This document shows, piece after piece, positions 43,847 through 53,801 of a stretch of 64,000 nt of DNA (positions are counted from its first letter, which is position 1; the number at the start of each line of letters is the position of its first letter). This DNA is from Lacinutrix jangbogonensis (GTDB lineage Bacteria; Bacteroidota; Bacteroidia; Flavobacteriales; Flavobacteriaceae): assembly GCF_000797445.1 (NCBI RefSeq), contig NZ_JSWF01000035.1:175741-239740 (forward strand), given 5' to 3'. The position numbers and the translations under genes were made by a program. Below the pieces are notes generated by a model, which saw nothing but the letters and a program-made list of their open reading frames with translations, had not been told where the DNA came from and made no database searches.

Positions 43847-44728
43847 ATGACTACAGAAACTCCTTCAACGATAACAACAAAAGTAAGACAACCAAAACCA
43901 AAATGGTTACGTGTTAAATTGCCTACTGGAAAAAAATACACAGAACTTCGTGGTTTAGTAGACAAATACAAATTAAATACAATTTGTGCTTCTGGAAGTT
44001 GTCCAAATATGGGAGAATGTTGGGGAGAAGGCACAGCTACTTTCATGATTTTAGGAAATGTTTGCACGCGTTCTTGTGGTTTTTGTGGCGTAAAAACAGG
44101 AAGACCAGAAACTGTAGATTGGGACGAACCAGAAAAAGTGTCGCGCTCAATAAAAATCATGCAAATTAAACATGCAGTACTTACAAGTGTTGATCGAGAC
44201 GATTTAAAAGACATGGGGAGTATTATGTGGTCTGAAACAGTAAAAGCGGTTCGTAGAATGAATCCAGAAACCACATTAGAAACACTAATTCCAGATTTTC
44301 AAGGAATAGAAAAACATATTGATCGCATTATAGATGTTGCACCAGAAGTGGTCTCGCACAATATTGAAACAGTAAAACGTTTAACGCGAGAAGTTAGAAT
44401 TCAAGCAAAATATGAACGTAGTTTAGGTGTTTTAAAATATTTAAAACAACAAGGACAACGTAGAACAAAATCTGGTATTATGCTAGGTTTAGGTGAAACT
44501 CGTGAAGAGGTGATAGAAACTTTGCACGATTTACGTGCTAACGATGTAGATGTTGTTACTATTGGCCAATACCTTCAGCCGAGTAAGAAACATTTACCTG
44601 TTAAAGAATTTATTACTCCAGACCAGTTTAAAGAGTTTGAGGAGATTGGCCTAGGTTTAGGTTTTCGTCATGTAGAAAGTAGTGCATTAGTGCGCTCATC
44701 TTACAAGGCTCAAAAGCATATAAATTAA
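43847..44728 (+). CDS. lipA: Lipoyl synthase
   Basis: 293 residues, a radical SAM enzyme with two iron-sulfur clusters. The auxiliary-cluster Cys set is in [13 protein letters not shown]; the radical SAM CxxxCxxC is [12 protein letters not shown]. It inserts two sulfur atoms into octanoyl groups on the lipoyl domains of 2-oxoacid dehydrogenases and the glycine cleavage H protein. GcvP of the latter system is encoded 16 kb upstream. The gapdh gene starts directly after the stop (no spacer). Confidence 0.97.
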   Translation: MTTETPSTITTKVRQPKPKWLRVKLPTGKKYTELRGLVDKYKLNTICASGSCPNMGECWGEGTATFMILGNVCTRSCGFCGVKTGRPETVDWDEPEKVSRSIKIMQIKHAVLTSVDRDDLKDMGSIMWSETVKAVRRMNPETTLETLIPDFQGIEKHIDRIIDVAPEVVSHNIETVKRLTREVRIQAKYERSLGVLKYLKQQGQRRTKSGIMLGLGETREEVIETLHDLRANDVDVVTIGQYLQPSKKHLPVKEFITPDQFKEFEEIGLGLGFRHVESSALVRSSYKAQKHIN

Positions 44729-45745
44729 ATGCTTACAGTTGCTATAAACGGTTTTGGGCGCATTGGTCGTCGTGTCTTTAGGCTAATACAAGAACACAAA
44801 AACATAAAAATTGTAGCGATTAATGATTTAGCAGATGCTAGAACATTAAGTCATTTACTAAAATACGACAGTATTCATGGCGTATTTAAAGGTGAAATAT
44901 CCCATGATGAAAATAGTATTATAGTTAATAAAATTGAAATACCTCTTTTTAACGAAACCCATCCTAAAAATATAAATTGGAAACCTTTTAATCCAGACTT
45001 TGTTATAGAAGCTACTGGAAAATTTAAAACGTCTGAAGCTTTAGAATTTCATTTAAAAAATGGTGGAAAACGTGTTATTTTAAGTGTGCCACCAATAGAC
45101 GATGCGATTAAAACCATTGTTATAGGAACCAACGAAGACACTTTAGATGGTACTGAAACAATAATTTCTAACGCGTCGTGTACCACAAATAATGCAGCGC
45201 CAATGATTGCTATTATTAACAAACTTTGCGGCATTAATCAAGCTTATATTACAACAATACACTCTTATACTACAGACCAAAGTTTACACGACCAGCCACA
45301 TCGCGATTTACGTCGTGCTCGTGCCGCAGGACAATCCATAGTACCAACCACAACTGGAGCTGCTAAGGCTTTAACCAAAATTTTTCCAGAATTAGCAAAT
45401 GTTATTGGTGGTTGTGGCATTCGTGTTCCTGTAGCCAACGGCTCGCTTACAGATATCACTTTTAATGTAAAAAAAGCAATATCAATACAAGCTATTAATA
45501 CCGCTTTTAAAAACGCTTCAGAAAACAAATACAAAGGTATTTTGGAATATACCGAAGATCCGATAGTATCTATTGATATCGTTGGAAACCCACATTCTTG
45601 TATCTTCGACTCTCAAATGACCTCTGTAATTGGTAACATGGTGAAAATTATTGGTTGGTATGATAATGAAACTGGATACTCAAATCGTATTATTGATTTA
45701 ATTGTCAATTTGTCGAGAACACATAAACTTTTATCGGACAAATAA
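44729..45745 (+). CDS. gapA: Type I glyceraldehyde-3-phosphate dehydrogenase
   Basis: 338 residues. The N-terminal Rossmann motif is NGFGRIGRRVFR, the catalytic Cys151 is in SNASCTTNN, and HSYTTDQ, with the active-site His of IHSYT, follows. The C-terminal end WYDNETGYSNR is typical. It oxidises glyceraldehyde 3-phosphate with NAD(P) and phosphate in glycolysis or the reverse in gluconeogenesis. The start codon abuts the lipA stop, so the two genes are likely cotranscribed. A second paralogue may exist elsewhere in the genome. Confidence 0.95.
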   Translation: MLTVAINGFGRIGRRVFRLIQEHKNIKIVAINDLADARTLSHLLKYDSIHGVFKGEISHDENSIIVNKIEIPLFNETHPKNINWKPFNPDFVIEATGKFKTSEALEFHLKNGGKRVILSVPPIDDAIKTIVIGTNEDTLDGTETIISNASCTTNNAAPMIAIINKLCGINQAYITTIHSYTTDQSLHDQPHRDLRRARAAGQSIVPTTTGAAKALTKIFPELANVIGGCGIRVPVANGSLTDITFNVKKAISIQAINTAFKNASENKYKGILEYTEDPIVSIDIVGNPHSCIFDSQMTSVIGNMVKIIGWYDNETGYSNRIIDLIVNLSRTHKLLSDK

Positions 45746-45746
45746 T

Positions 45747-45754
45747 TATATTTG
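45747..45754 (+). promoter_or_regulatory. -7 box (TATATTTG) for the hybrid kinase gene
   Basis: A full TAnnTTTG match, 2 nt after the gapdh stop. It supports the ATG at 45776 over the upstream TTG at 45752. Confidence 0.5.
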
Positions 45755-45775
45755 TCTCTAGACCTATCTACAATA

Positions 45776-48000
45776 ATGTTACAATTTCGTAAAACACTTT
45801 ATGTATTCTTTATATTTTGTGGAGTAATTTCATTTGCTCAACAACTTACACAAATAGAACGTGATGCGCTTCTAGATAAAGTGAATAAAGATCTTTCTTA
45901 TGCACAAGAAAACATTGAGATTTTTAACTATTTCGAAGCAAAAGACAGTTTAGAAAAAATACTTGTAAACGCAAAAATACTCAACAATGAAAAAAGCTTA
46001 GGTCTCGTATATTCTAAACTTGGGAAAACTCAATACTTCCTAGAAGAGTCGAACCTAGCAATTAAAACACTAATTAAAGCATTAGAATTTCAACGTTTAG
46101 CTCAAGATAATACAAACATTGCCGAAACCTATAAAACACTTGGTGATGTGTATATGAAAACTAAAACACCTAAAAAGGCTTTAGATAATTACAACGCAGC
46201 AGAAACGTTATTTAACAAAAAAAACTAACCTACGATGAAACAGAATCTGTTTTAAAAAAGGGGCAAGCATACTTCGCTTTAAAAGATTACAAAAATGCTG
46301 AAAGCACATTTAACAAGGCCGTTTCTTTATCTAAACGATTCAAAATTAACAAATTACTAAGTACTAGCCTAACCCTTTTGGGAGAAGCACAAGCCAAGAA
46401 TGGAACACTAGAGTTAGCAATAAAAAACGCTAATGAAGGAATGACTATTGCTAAAGAAAATAAAATATTCAGCGTATTAAATACCAGCTATTTAACATTA
46501 AGCAATTTACAAGAAGCAGATGATAATTACCAACTTGCAAACACCTATTTAAGAGCACATTTAAAACTATCCGATTCTTTACTAAAGGCTAGAAGATTAC
46601 TAGTATCACTAGAAAAAAGAAATGCTTTTTTAGTCGCAAAGCAAATAAATCACCAAAAACAAAGCACAGCAGACTTAGAAGATGAAACCGGCTCAAATAC
46701 TCTTAATCAATTAACTACAATCTTGAGTGTTTTATTAATTACCATACTGTCATTACTAACATTATCGCTTTATAAAAACAATAATATTAGACTAAAATCT
46801 AACAACCTTTTACACAAAAAGAATAGCGAACTAATAATAAGTAAAGAAAAAGCTGAGTTAGCTTCAAAAACAAAAGCAAACTTTCTATCTACAGTAACTC
46901 ACGAATTACGAACACCTCTATATGCAATTAATGGTTTAACAAATATACTCTTGGACGAAGACCATAAACCAGAACAAACGAAGCATCTAAAGTCTTTAAA
47001 ATTTTCTGGCGATTACCTTTTAACCTTTATTAATAATATCCTTCAAATTAATAAAATTGAAGCTAGCAAATCCATAATTGAAAAGGAAGTGTTTAATTTA
47101 GAAAAGAAAATAGCTAATATTATCTCTTCTTTAAACAATTCTGCCGCAGGAAATAACACTAAAATTCATTTAGAATTTGACAAAAATTTACCACATAATT
47201 ATAATTCAGATCAACTTAAAATATCTCAAATATTAATTAACCTCATTGGTAACTCTATTAAGTTTACTAAAGATGGAGATATTTGGGTTCGTGTTCAAAA
47301 AATAACCAACAATAACAAGCTTTATAACCTCCGTTTTGAGGTTCAAGATAATGGTATAGGTATAAGCAAAGAAAAGCAAGAACATATGTTCGAAAGTTTT
47401 TCTCAAGGTTCTATTCAAATTAATAGAAAATACGGAGGAACAGGACTTGGACTCTCTATAGTAAGTGGTTTAATAGATGTTTTAAAAGGCAAAATCTACC
47501 TTAAAAGCGAGCTTGGTAGAGGCTCATTGTTCTTCTTCGAGCTACAACTTGAATTTACGGACGAAGTAATAGAAAAAGAGGAAATTAGTTGCTTTAAAGA
47601 TATTAACGAAGATGCATTAAGTGAAATTAAAATACTTATAGTTGAAGACAACAAAATCAATCAAATGATTACTCAGAAAATTTTAACTAAAATGAAGCTT
47701 AAAAGCGAAGTGGTTGAGAATGGTGAAGATGCGGTTGAAAAAGTAAAATCTACTAAATACGATATTGTTTTAATGGATATTCACATGCCAGGAATAAGTG
47801 GTCTTGTAGCCACAAAAATTATTAGGACATTTAATAAAGAGCTTCCCATTTTTGCGCTTACTGCTGTAGCCATTGGGGATAAAATGGAGGAATTTGACGA
47901 AGCTGGTTTTACAGATATTATTAGTAAGCCATTTAAAAAAGAGGATTTCGAAAAGAAATTGTTCGATGCTTTAAATTTAAAAAAACTGCTTAATCTTTAA
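45776..48000 (+). pseudogene. TPR hybrid histidine kinase/response regulator, interrupted by a -1 frameshift
   Basis: The first part (45776-46228) encodes a signal peptide and TPR repeats and stops at TAA 46226. The -1 frame continues directly as LTYDETESVLKKGQAYF through more TPRs, a transmembrane helix, HisKA (LSTVTHELRTPLYAINGL), an HATPase domain (NLIGNSIKFTKDGD, GTGLGLSIVSGL) and a receiver domain (LIVEDNKINQ, DIVLMDIHMPG), ending at 48000. Joined, it is about 740 residues. The shift is at an A8 run (46217-46224), one A short, with codons AAA AAA AAC TAA, a slippery A-AAA-AAC site. It may be a mutation, a homopolymer read error or slippage-rescued. Confidence 0.85.
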
Positions 48001-48994
48001 TTTTACTTTTTACTAATTCATCAAATTCTTCCTGCTTATCGAACACTATTTTAATTGGTAAATAATAGAGTTTACTAGTTAAACTTCCTTCACTAATTAA
48101 TCTTACATAATCTTTTTCTGTTGTAATAATTAAGTTGCTTTTAGATATAGTTTCAATATCTTTTTTAGAAAAATTATGGTGATCGCTATATTCTAAATGA
48201 TTAAAAACAAGGCCTTCATTTCTTAAAAAACGTACCAAAGGTTCAGCATTTGCAATCCCTGTAACAAGTGTAAATTGCAATAGCTTATTTATAGCGATTT
48301 CATCTTGTTTCCCTATTACCTCACTAGCATAGCTAATACTGCTAAAAAACACTTTTTGATGCGTTTCAGGTTTCAACCTACCTTCAATTACTTTCTTTTT
48401 ATCTGTTGCTAAATCAATTGGACATTTAGTAACCACTATTATCTGTGCGCGATTAGCACCTTGTTTTGGCTCACGTAAATTACCTGTTGGTAATACAAAA
48501 TCACTACTATATAAATTAGAATACGTAGTGAGTAAAATATTAAGTTTAGCTGCTACTTTTCTATGCTGAAAAGCATCATCCAAAATAATTAAATTAGGCT
48601 GCGTTTTAATATTTCTTAGCATAGAAATTCCATTTTGTCTGTTTTCATCAACAACAACTGTAACAGAATCTTTAAATTTATTGTAAAACTGGAACGGTTC
48701 ATCGCCTATTTTTTCAGCCGAAGAGTCCGCAGAAGCCAATACAAAACCTTTAGTTTTTCTGCCGTAACCTCTGCTTAAAGTTGCTAAATTGTAATCTTGT
48801 TTCAACAGTCTTATTAAATACTCAACCATTGGTGTTTTTCCTGTTCCACCAGTACTTATATTACCAACACAAATTACTGGAAACGGATAAGCTTTTGATT
48901 TCTTTAGCCCCAAATCGTACAACTTGTTACGCAACCATGTTATTAAAAAATAAATGGGAACGATAGGAAATAATAGGTATCTCAATAATTTCAT
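47990..48994 (-). CDS. lpxK: Tetraacyldisaccharide 4'-kinase
   Basis: 334 residues. The Walker A-like motif is VGNISTGGTGKTPMVEYL and the catalytic region is LILDDAFQHRKV. An N-terminal hydrophobic segment anchors it to the inner membrane. LpxK adds the 4'-phosphate to the lipid A disaccharide precursor. Its 3' end overlaps the convergent kinase gene by 11 nt; it is divergent from the Nif3 gene. Confidence 0.95.
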   Translation of the reverse strand: MKLLRYLLFPIVPIYFLITWLRNKLYDLGLKKSKAYPFPVICVGNISTGGTGKTPMVEYLIRLLKQDYNLATLSRGYGRKTKGFVLASADSSAEKIGDEPFQFYNKFKDSVTVVVDENRQNGISMLRNIKTQPNLIILDDAFQHRKVAAKLNILLTTYSNLYSSDFVLPTGNLREPKQGANRAQIIVVTKCPIDLATDKKKVIEGRLKPETHQKVFFSSISYASEVIGKQDEIAINKLLQFTLVTGIANAEPLVRFLRNEGLVFNHLEYSDHHNFSKKDIETISKSNLIITTEKDYVRLISEGSLTSKLYYLPIKIVFDKQEEFDELVKSKIKD

Positions 48995-49105
48995 GTGTTT
49001 ATATTTATTGTGTTTTTTATGACCACATGCAGTTCGCTATTAATCATTATCAAGGGTAATAGAATTTTTAGCAAGCTCGTTTCATAGTAACGAAAGTAAA
49101 AATTT

Positions 49106-49113
49106 TATATTTG
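49106..49113 (+). promoter_or_regulatory. -7 box (TATATTTG) for the Nif3-family gene
   Basis: A full TAnnTTTG match in the lpxK/Nif3 divergent gap. The leader to the ATG at 49202 is about 80 nt and contains a 13-codon open frame beginning at about 49122. Confidence 0.45.
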
Positions 49114-49201
49114 TTATTCCAAATGCGATTGAAAATGATTGAAATTAAATCTCAATTATTTTAAAAATTATTTGATATTACTAATCAATTCTCAAAATTA
49201 T

Positions 49202-50296
49202 ATGATAATTCAAGACGTTATAAATCACCTAGAAGACTTCGCTCCTTTGGCTTATGCCGAAGACTTCGATAATGTAGGTTTACTTGTTGGAGATAAAAAC
49301 ACAAAACTCACTGGTGTTTTAGTCACGCTTGACACCCTTGAAGCGGTTGTAGACGAAGCAATAACTAATAAATGTAATCTTATAGTCAGTTTCCATCCTA
49401 TTATATACAAAGGCTTAAAAAAGCTTACAGGAAAAACGTATGTAGAACGTACGGTTCAAAAAGCGATAAAAAACGACATTGCTATTTATGCCATCCATAC
49501 GGCATTAGATAACCATATAAACGGTGTAAACGACATTATTTGCGCGCAATTAGGCTTAACAAATAGAAAAATATTAATACCAAAAGTAGAAACAATAAAA
49601 AAACTCACCACTTATGTTCCAAAATCAGAAGCAGAAAGCTTAAGACACGCCATTTTTAACATTGGTGCAGGAACAATTGGTAATTATAGTCATTGTAGTT
49701 TTAATATTGAAGGCATTGGAACTTATAAAGGAAATCAAAGCTCTAATCCGGTAAAAGGAAAAAAAGGTAATCTTCATTTTGAAGAAGAAACGCAAATTAG
49801 TATCACATTTACCAAGCATTTGGAAGCAAAAGTTATAGACACACTATTTAAAAATCATTCTTACGAAGAAGTGGCATATGAAATAACAACCTTAGAAAAT
49901 AAGAACCAAAATATAGGCATGGGAATGATTGGCACTTTAAAAAAAGCAATGCCTGAAAGCGCCTTTTTTAAGTTTTTAAAAACTAAAATGAATACTGAAA
50001 GTATTCGCCATTCTAATTATTTAAATAAATCAATTACAAAAGTAGCAGTATTAGGCGGCTCTGGAAGTTTTGCTATACAAGCTGCAAAAGCAGCAGGAGC
50101 AGACGTTTTTGTAACTTCAGACTTAAAGTATCACGATTTTTTTTCTGCAGAAAACAACATCCTTCTCGCAGATATTGGACATTATGAAAGTGAGCAGTAC
50201 ACAAAAAACGGTTTAGTAGCACATCTTACAAAAAAAATTACTAATTTTGCAGTCGTTTTATCAAAGACAAACACCAATCCTGTTAAGTATTTTTAA
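49202..50296 (+). CDS. Nif3-like dinuclear metal centre hexameric protein
   Basis: 364 residues from ATG 49202 (MIIQDVINHLEDFAPLAYAEDFDNVGLLVG). The metal-binding His residues are in VSFHPIIYKGLK and IYAIHTALDNHINGVND, with the C-terminal DIGHYESEQ. A middle domain of the CutA/PII-like type (about 130-240) gives the long form. The family (YbgI/Nif3) is widespread but its reaction is not settled. The zinc-ribbon-like gene starts 3 nt downstream, a conserved pair in this phylum. Confidence 0.93.
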   Translation: MIIQDVINHLEDFAPLAYAEDFDNVGLLVGDKNTKLTGVLVTLDTLEAVVDEAITNKCNLIVSFHPIIYKGLKKLTGKTYVERTVQKAIKNDIAIYAIHTALDNHINGVNDIICAQLGLTNRKILIPKVETIKKLTTYVPKSEAESLRHAIFNIGAGTIGNYSHCSFNIEGIGTYKGNQSSNPVKGKKGNLHFEEETQISITFTKHLEAKVIDTLFKNHSYEEVAYEITTLENKNQNIGMGMIGTLKKAMPESAFFKFLKTKMNTESIRHSNYLNKSITKVAVLGGSGSFAIQAAKAAGADVFVTSDLKYHDFFSAENNILLADIGHYESEQYTKNGLVAHLTKKITNFAVVLSKTNTNPVKYF

Positions 50297-50299
50297 AGT

Positions 50300-51079
50300 A
50301 TGGCAAAAAGTAAAGAAATAAGTGTAGAACAACGTTTAAGAGCTTTATACGATTTACAGTTAATCGATTCTAGAATAGATGAGATCAGAAATGTTCGTGG
50401 AGAACTACCTTTAGAAGTTAGCGACTTAGAAGATGAAGTCACTGGATTAAGATCAAGATTAGAAAAACTTGAAGACAATTTAGCGTCTACAGATTCTCAA
50501 ATTGGCGACAAAAAGAATCTAATTGAAGAAGCTAAAACTTTAATAAAAAAGTATAACGAGCAACAAAAAAACGTTAGAAATAACAGAGAATTTAACTCTA
50601 TAACTAAAGAAATCGAATATCAAGAGCTTGAAATAGAGCTTGCTGAAAAGCATATTAGAGAATTTAGAGCGCAAATAGAGCAAAAGAAAGAAGTTGTAGA
50701 CAAAACTAAAGCACACGTTAAAGAGCGTGAAACACACCTTAAGCACAAAAAAAGTGAGTTAGATGCTATTTTATCTGAAACTGAAAAAGAAGAAGAAGCG
50801 CTTCTTAAAAAGTCTGAAGATTATAAAAAGAAAATTGAAGAGCGTTTAGTAAAAGCGTATCATAGAATTCGTACTAATGTAAAGAATGGCTTAGCTGTTG
50901 TACCAATTGAAAGAGGTGCCTCGGGAGGTTCATACTTTACTATTCCGCCACAAGTACAAATGGAAATTGCTTCTCGTAAAAAAATTATTACAGATGAGCA
51001 TTCTGGTCGTATTTTAGTCGATGAGGCTTTAGCTGAAGAACAAAAAGCAAAAATGGAAAAAATGTTTAAAAAACTATAA
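50300..51079 (+). CDS. Coiled-coil protein of the C4 zinc-ribbon (zf-RING_7) family, zinc ligands lost
   Basis: 259 residues. A long antiparallel coiled coil (about 20-185), then the family end region. In relatives this end has two CxxC pairs; here the matching positions read GASGGSYFTIPPQ and ITDEHSGRILVDE, so all four Cys are replaced by Ser, Ser, Asp and Ser. The protein contains no Cys at all. It lies 3 nt after the Nif3-family gene. The fold may persist without zinc. Confidence 0.88.
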   Translation: MAKSKEISVEQRLRALYDLQLIDSRIDEIRNVRGELPLEVSDLEDEVTGLRSRLEKLEDNLASTDSQIGDKKNLIEEAKTLIKKYNEQQKNVRNNREFNSITKEIEYQELEIELAEKHIREFRAQIEQKKEVVDKTKAHVKERETHLKHKKSELDAILSETEKEEEALLKKSEDYKKKIEERLVKAYHRIRTNVKNGLAVVPIERGASGGSYFTIPPQVQMEIASRKKIITDEHSGRILVDEALAEEQKAKMEKMFKKL

Positions 51080-51101
51080 TTTCATTTTAATATTATAAAG
51101 T

Positions 51102-51131
51102 AAGCCTTCATTTTTAATGAAGGCTTTTTTT
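51102..51131 (+). terminator. Terminator of the Nif3/coiled-coil operon
   Basis: Stem AAGCCTTCATT/AATGAAGGCTT followed by a run of T. Confidence 0.8.
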
Positions 51132-51168
51132 TTGGCAAAATTTTAAAATAAATATAATTAAGGATACT

Positions 51169-51176
51169 TAACTTTG
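51169..51176 (+). promoter_or_regulatory. -7 box (TAACTTTG) for msrA
   Basis: A full TAnnTTTG match 22 nt before the msrA ATG. Confidence 0.5.
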
Positions 51177-51198
51177 TACGACTAATTCTAAAAAAACC

Positions 51199-51855
51199 AT
51201 GAAAAAGATACTACTACTATTCGTTGTAAGTTTATTATTTAACTGCAAAAACGCTGCGCAAAACTCCGAAAACAAAAAAAACAAAGAAGATTTAAAAACG
51301 ACACAACCTATTGAAGTCTCATTGGAGAATGGTATGGCAAAAGCCTATTTTGCTAGTGGATGCTTCTGGTGCGTAGAAGCCGTCTACGAAAGTGTAAAAG
51401 GTGTAGAAGCATCTATTAGTGGTTATGCTGGAGGGCATACAAAAAACCCAACTTACGAAGCTAGCAATACAGGTAGAACAGGCCACGCAGAAGCTGTAGA
51501 GATTATTTACAATCCCAAAATTGTTAGTTTTAAAACACTTGTAGATGTTTATTTCGCCTCGCAAAACCCAACGCAAGTTAATGGTCAAGGTCCAGATAGA
51601 GGATCTCAATACCGTTCTATTATTTTTTACCAGAATGACGCACAAAAGAAAATTATTGAAACAAAGAAAGCCGTTTTAGCAAAAAAACTAGGTAAAACAA
51701 TTGCTGCAGAAGTGTATCCTTTTCAAAAATTTTGGATTGGCGAAGATTACCATCAAAACTACGAAAAACTGCATCCAGAAAACAGATACATTCAGGGCGT
51801 CTCTCTACCACGGTTAAAACGTTTTCAAGCTAAGATGCCTGAGGTATTGAAATAA
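51199..51855 (+). CDS. msrA: Peptide-methionine (S)-S-oxide reductase, lipoprotein form
   Basis: 218 residues. The N-terminus, MKKILLLFVVSLLFNCKN, is a lipoprotein signal, so this MsrA is likely an envelope enzyme. The catalytic motif is GCFWC (Cys55), with GYAGGHTKNPTYE and TGHAEAVE following. It reduces methionine-S-sulfoxide in proteins. The reductant partner is not nearby. Family assignment is firm; localisation is inferred from the signal. Confidence 0.95.
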   Translation: MKKILLLFVVSLLFNCKNAAQNSENKKNKEDLKTTQPIEVSLENGMAKAYFASGCFWCVEAVYESVKGVEASISGYAGGHTKNPTYEASNTGRTGHAEAVEIIYNPKIVSFKTLVDVYFASQNPTQVNGQGPDRGSQYRSIIFYQNDAQKKIIETKKAVLAKKLGKTIAAEVYPFQKFWIGEDYHQNYEKLHPENRYIQGVSLPRLKRFQAKMPEVLK

Positions 51856-52047
51856 AAGGAAAAAGTTATAACAAACAAGAAGCTCCTTATATACTGAATA
51901 AATAAATAAATTACCCTTCTGGAACTATCCATACCCTGGCTTGTTTGCGGGATCTCAACAATAAAACGTACTAAATAGGGCGTTGACAATAATTAAATTA
52001 AAAATATTTATGATACTTACACCCTACTAATATTAAAAGTAAATACA

Positions 52048-53688
52048 TTAATCTATAGCACAATCAATAATCAACTTTTCCTTAACATATCTTTCTGAGT
52101 AACCAACTCTTTTTGAAATCTCTTTAATTGAAGCTCCTTCTTTAAGCATATCACTCGTAATTTTTTTCTTAGCAATTATTAAAATTTTTAAAGCAGTAGT
52201 ATTTTCTCTTTTAAGATTTCTATTAATTTGGACTACGGACGTGTTAAGATATTCTGCCAAATTTTCTACGGATATCACTTTTGGTTTATCCTCAATAATT
52301 TGTATTATAATTTCAGAGCTAATTGTATGTTTTAGATTTTTATCTTTTCTCCTTTTAAGAACAAACCAAAATGAAAAAATTATAATTAATAGTGAAAAAA
52401 TTATTATTAAATAAGTATATTTAAGCAAAGAACTATCATTCTTGATATACACCTTATCTAATAAATTTGGAACAATTACTTCTCGCATAGTTGAGGTTTC
52501 TATGATGTATAATCCATTTACAGACCCTGCGTAAATATAATTATCATCAAAGCTTAAAGCAAATTTATTAAATTCAATATTATCAATTATTGTATTAATT
52601 TGTCCATCTAAAAATATATGAAACCCTCTATTGTTTGTAAATAGTAATGAGTCATCTAAAAACATTGATTGAATTACTTCCTCGTTTTCGAAAACTACAT
52701 CTAAACCTAAGTTTTCATTTAATCTAACCATATTGGTTTTAGTTCCCAAGTATATTTGAGAATCATAAATACTAATATCATTAAAAGAATAATCGAAAGT
52801 ATAAACATCTATGCTACCTTTTGAATCTATAATATATAAATTACCATTTGTTGAACATGCATAGAGTTTATTTTGATGAATTTGAATATCTGTAAACTCA
52901 TCATTAATTAATATTTTGTTATTAATTGAATTATCTAAATCAATAATTCCAAGTGCTGAATTATACATCGCATAGATGACTCCTTTGAAATCTACTAACT
53001 TTCTTGTCCTTGGGCCATTCTCGGTAGCTAAAACATTTTCAAATGTTGAATTATTGATATTTAATTTAAGTAGATCGTCTTGACATAAATAGTAATTACC
53101 ATTAATTTTAGATAATACACCATTCGAATATTCTAAATCACCCTTAATCTTGATGCTAGAAAATTGAGTCCATAATGAGTCCGAAAATACGCCACTATAT
53201 GTTGAGATTATTCTTCTGCCAGGTTCAGAAAAAACATGTCGAATGGAACGTCCTTTATGTTCTATTTTATAATTAGTATCTATTCGGTATTGCAGTATTT
53301 TTCCGTTTAAACAAATAAAGAGATTATTGTTTACTCTTACCACTGTAGCTTGTTTATTGCAAAATCCTGGGATTATATTTTCATAGTATTTACAATTTAT
53401 CCGTCTATTTAGCGGTATGTAATTCGAATTCATCACTGCATAATCTTGACTGTCCGAATCGAATTCCAACCAACTATATTTTAAATTTCCTTTTGTTTTC
53501 GCAATAGGTTTGCTTTTCTCTTGATTATAATAGTAGAGTTTATTATCCATTCTAAAATAAAGGTCTTTATTGTCGGTGGTAACGTTTTTTACATTTGATA
53601 AATTTAAAGATTTGACAAAAATTGTGTCCTGAGCCTCAACTGTTAAAAGAGAAAATAAAAACACTAAAAAATACAATATTCGCTTCAT
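52048..53688 (-). CDS. Membrane sensor-regulator with divergent AraC-type DNA-binding domain
   Basis: 546 residues. A signal peptide (ends VEAQ) is followed by a large beta-rich extracytoplasmic region with propeller-like repeats (about 25-415), one transmembrane helix (about 424-444) and a cytoplasmic tail. The tail contains two helix-turn-helix units (VENLAEYLNTSVVQINRNLKRE and ASIKEISKRVGYSERYVKEKL), the layout of AraC-type domains but with a diverged second helix. There is no histidine kinase domain, so it would be a one-component transmembrane regulator. The divergent lipoprotein gene and the following surface genes are candidate targets. Confidence 0.75.
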   Translation of the reverse strand: MKRILYFLVFLFSLLTVEAQDTIFVKSLNLSNVKNVTTDNKDLYFRMDNKLYYYNQEKSKPIAKTKGNLKYSWLEFDSDSQDYAVMNSNYIPLNRRINCKYYENIIPGFCNKQATVVRVNNNLFICLNGKILQYRIDTNYKIEHKGRSIRHVFSEPGRRIISTYSGVFSDSLWTQFSSIKIKGDLEYSNGVLSKINGNYYLCQDDLLKLNINNSTFENVLATENGPRTRKLVDFKGVIYAMYNSALGIIDLDNSINNKILINDEFTDIQIHQNKLYACSTNGNLYIIDSKGSIDVYTFDYSFNDISIYDSQIYLGTKTNMVRLNENLGLDVVFENEEVIQSMFLDDSLLFTNNRGFHIFLDGQINTIIDNIEFNKFALSFDDNYIYAGSVNGLYIIETSTMREVIVPNLLDKVYIKNDSSLLKYTYLIIIFSLLIIIFSFWFVLKRRKDKNLKHTISSEIIIQIIEDKPKVISVENLAEYLNTSVVQINRNLKRENTTALKILIIAKKKITSDMLKEGASIKEISKRVGYSERYVKEKLIIDCAID

Positions 53689-53768
53689 TTAATACATATA
53701 TGTTAAAAATAGAACTGAATTTATCAAAAATAAACAACGTACCCAAGCACATTAAAGAAATTGATTTC

Positions 53769-53776
53769 TAATTTTG
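53769..53776 (+). promoter_or_regulatory. -7 box (TAATTTTG) for the lipoprotein gene
   Basis: A full TAnnTTTG match 25 nt before the ATG at 53802, in the gap between the divergent regulator and lipoprotein genes. Confidence 0.5.
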
Positions 53777-53801
53777 AAAAAAAGCCTAAACAATTAAATT
53801 C

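Noticed and set aside
49020..49060. TCGCTATTAATCA near 49034 as a third copy of the hairpin elements after purE
   Set aside because: Only 13 nt match, and there is no flanking stem or inverted partner. A match of this length is expected by chance in 64 kb.
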